NCBI GenBank assembly: GCA_021129875.1 | Contig: JAJOKK010000029.1 | Span: forward strand, 1 to 5,093 | DNA: 5,093 nt | Source: Candidatus Bipolaricaulota bacterium | Lineage (GTDB): Bacteria; Bipolaricaulota; Bipolaricaulia; UBA7950; UBA9294 | Direction of reading: 5' to 3' | Shown here: in pieces, positions 4,146-5,093 of the stretch | How positions within the stretch are numbered: the stretch's first letter is position 1 | Layout of the letters: each line of letters opens with the position of its first letter | The notes under the pieces: model-generated | The model's database searches: none | What the model was told of the DNA's origin: nothing | The model's input: only the letters and a program-made list of their open reading frames with translations | Translations under genes and position numbers: made by a program

Positions 4146-4231
4146 GGGTTGGTGTTGTGATCAAAACAACACGCCGTGTTAGGGAGTTGCGATAGATCAG
4201 CGTATTTGAAACTTTTCGGAAGAACCAACCT
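4146..4231 (+). promoter_or_regulatory. structured leader with alternative hairpins
   Basis: Three pairings overlap. GTGTTGT (4152-4158) pairs perfectly with ACAACAC (4166-4172) across a 7-base loop. The second arm overlaps AACACG (4168-4173), which is part of the perfect palindrome AACACG-C-CGTGTT (4168-4180). GGTTGGT (4147-4153) is complementary to ACCAACC (4224-4230), a long-range pairing that would enclose the rest. These cannot all form together. It matches no riboswitch class I know. The 13-bp palindrome could equally be a repressor site on DNA. Confidence 0.35.
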
Positions 4232-4261
4232 GCTGCCAAAAAAATACAAGAGAGGTGAGTT

Positions 4262-5093
4262 ATGTCGAACGCCAAATTCTCAACACCTGGTCCTGAAAAT
4301 GAACCTATCCTGTCATATCAGCCTGGAAGCCCTGAGCGAAGACAACTGAAGGAGTCGCTGGATAAGCTTTCCAGTGAGACAATCGAAATCCCGCTTGTCA
4401 TTGGTGGAAAAGAGGTCAAGACGGGCAATCTGGGGAAATGCGTCATGCCGCATGACCATCAACATGTCCTGGCGACCTACCACAAAGCGGGCCCGCAAGA
4501 GATTGAAGCAGCGATTGAAGCCTCGCAAGAGGCATGGAAAAGCTGGTCGACAATGCCGTGGTGGGAACGGGCCAGTCTCTTCAACAGAATGGCCTCCTTG
4601 CTCTCCGATCCTTGGCGGGCAACATTAAGTGCTGCTACCATGCTGGGGCAGAGCAAGAACGTATTCCAGGCGGAGATAGACGCCTCCTGTGAGCTCATAG
4701 ATTTTCTGAATTTCAATACCAAGTATATGGAGGCCATCTATGAGCAGCAGCCCATCTCTTCTAAAGGGATGTGGAATCGGGTGGAACAGCGCCCTCTCGA
4801 GGGTTTTGTCTTTGCGGTAACGCCGTTCAACTTCACTGCGATTGCCGGGAATTTGCCTACTGCACCAGCTATGATGGGGAACACGGTTGTCTGGAAACCT
4901 GCATCTTCCGCAGTATTCTCAGGTTACTACTTGATGAAACTGTTCCAGGAAGCAGGGTTGCCTGATGGGGTGGTCAACTTCCTCCCAGGATCCGGAGCGG
5001 ACATCGGCAACATTGTTCTTCAACACCCCAAATTGGCAGGGGTTCACTTCACCGGAAGCACCGAGGTCTTTCAGGGCATGTGGAAGATTGTGG
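4262..5093 (+). CDS. pruA: L-glutamate gamma-semialdehyde (1-pyrroline-5-carboxylate) dehydrogenase, N-terminal half (runs off window)
   Basis: The frame gives 277 residues and is open to the right edge; the ALDH4A1-type family is about 540-560 residues, so roughly half is visible. The enzyme oxidises glutamate gamma-semialdehyde to glutamate with NAD+, the second step of proline breakdown. Recognisable blocks are the N-terminal extension before IEIPLVIGGKEV (41-53), PWWERASLFNRMASLLS (99-115), a GQSKNVFQAEIDASCELIDF block (129-148), LEGFVFAVTPFNFTAIAGNL (179-198, Asn190), VVWKPAS (209-215, Lys212) and VHFTGS (261-266). The AEID-ELIDF and PFNFTAI blocks are typical of the P5C dehydrogenase branch rather than general aldehyde dehydrogenases. 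The catalytic Cys and Glu lie beyond the window. GAGGTGAG three bases before the ATG is the ribosome site, though the spacing is short. No proline dehydrogenase gene is visible nearby, and it may lie downstream. Confidence 0.92.
   Translation, partial: MSNAKFSTPGPENEPILSYQPGSPERRQLKESLDKLSSETIEIPLVIGGKEVKTGNLGKCVMPHDHQHVLATYHKAGPQEIEAAIEASQEAWKSWSTMPWWERASLFNRMASLLSDPWRATLSAATMLGQSKNVFQAEIDASCELIDFLNFNTKYMEAIYEQQPISSKGMWNRVEQRPLEGFVFAVTPFNFTAIAGNLPTAPAMMGNTVVWKPASSAVFSGYYLMKLFQEAGLPDGVVNFLPGSGADIGNIVLQHPKLAGVHFTGSTEVFQGMWKIV

Noticed and set aside
4063..4275. 70-codon minus-strand frame over the dehydrogenase promoter and leader
   Set aside because: It overlaps the promoter and ribosome site of a clear gene, and its product resembles no known protein and looks like random translation.

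Overview
The window is bacterial chromosome. It carries a type II fatty-acid-synthesis pair (fabG, acpP), strong Shine-Dalgarno sites complementary to the 16S rRNA tail, and tightly packed minus-strand genes. The lineage cannot be fixed. The mix fits an environmental Gram-negative-type bacterium with intergenic regions rich in dispersed repeats: a BCAM0308-type zinc-ribbon protein, an ALDH4A1-like glutamate-semialdehyde dehydrogenase and intergenic 'CCATCAGTGTCAATCCG' repeats. I would not name a phylum from this alone.

Layout, left to right. At 2-55 (minus, cut by the window edge) is the first 18 codons of a probable DUF4338/DruA-like or transposase-associated protein. A near-consensus promoter sits so close to its ATG that the mRNA would be leaderless. 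The stretch from 56 to 273 is intergenic. It holds a 14-bp tandem repeat, one copy of a dispersed repeat, a bulged palindrome and a weak terminator.

A tightly tiled minus-strand operon occupies 274-2554. Read 5' to 3', it encodes a BCAM0308-family zinc-ribbon protein, an 86-residue unrecognised protein, a calcineurin-like metallophosphoesterase and an inositol-monophosphatase-family phosphatase. Gaps between genes are 0, 3 and 1 bases, so translational coupling is likely. Upstream of it lies an intrinsic terminator (2594-2626), then acpP and fabG, also on the minus strand. These two form a small fatty-acid module in which FabG reduces the 3-oxoacyl chains carried by AcpP.

From 3674 to 4261 is a long divergent intergenic region. 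It holds a second, longer copy of the dispersed repeat, here with three extra 7-bp units, within a larger imperfect inverted repeat. It also holds a sigma70-like promoter and a structured leader of about 170 bases for the plus-strand gene. That gene, from 4262 to the right edge, is the N-terminal half of L-glutamate gamma-semialdehyde dehydrogenase (proline catabolism).

No CRISPR array, tRNA, rRNA or complete mobile element is visible. The items most worth a second look are the leaderless gene start at the left edge, the coupled two-phosphatase operon headed by two uncharacterised proteins, the pair of repeat copies differing by exactly 21 bp, and the alternative hairpins in the dehydrogenase leader.
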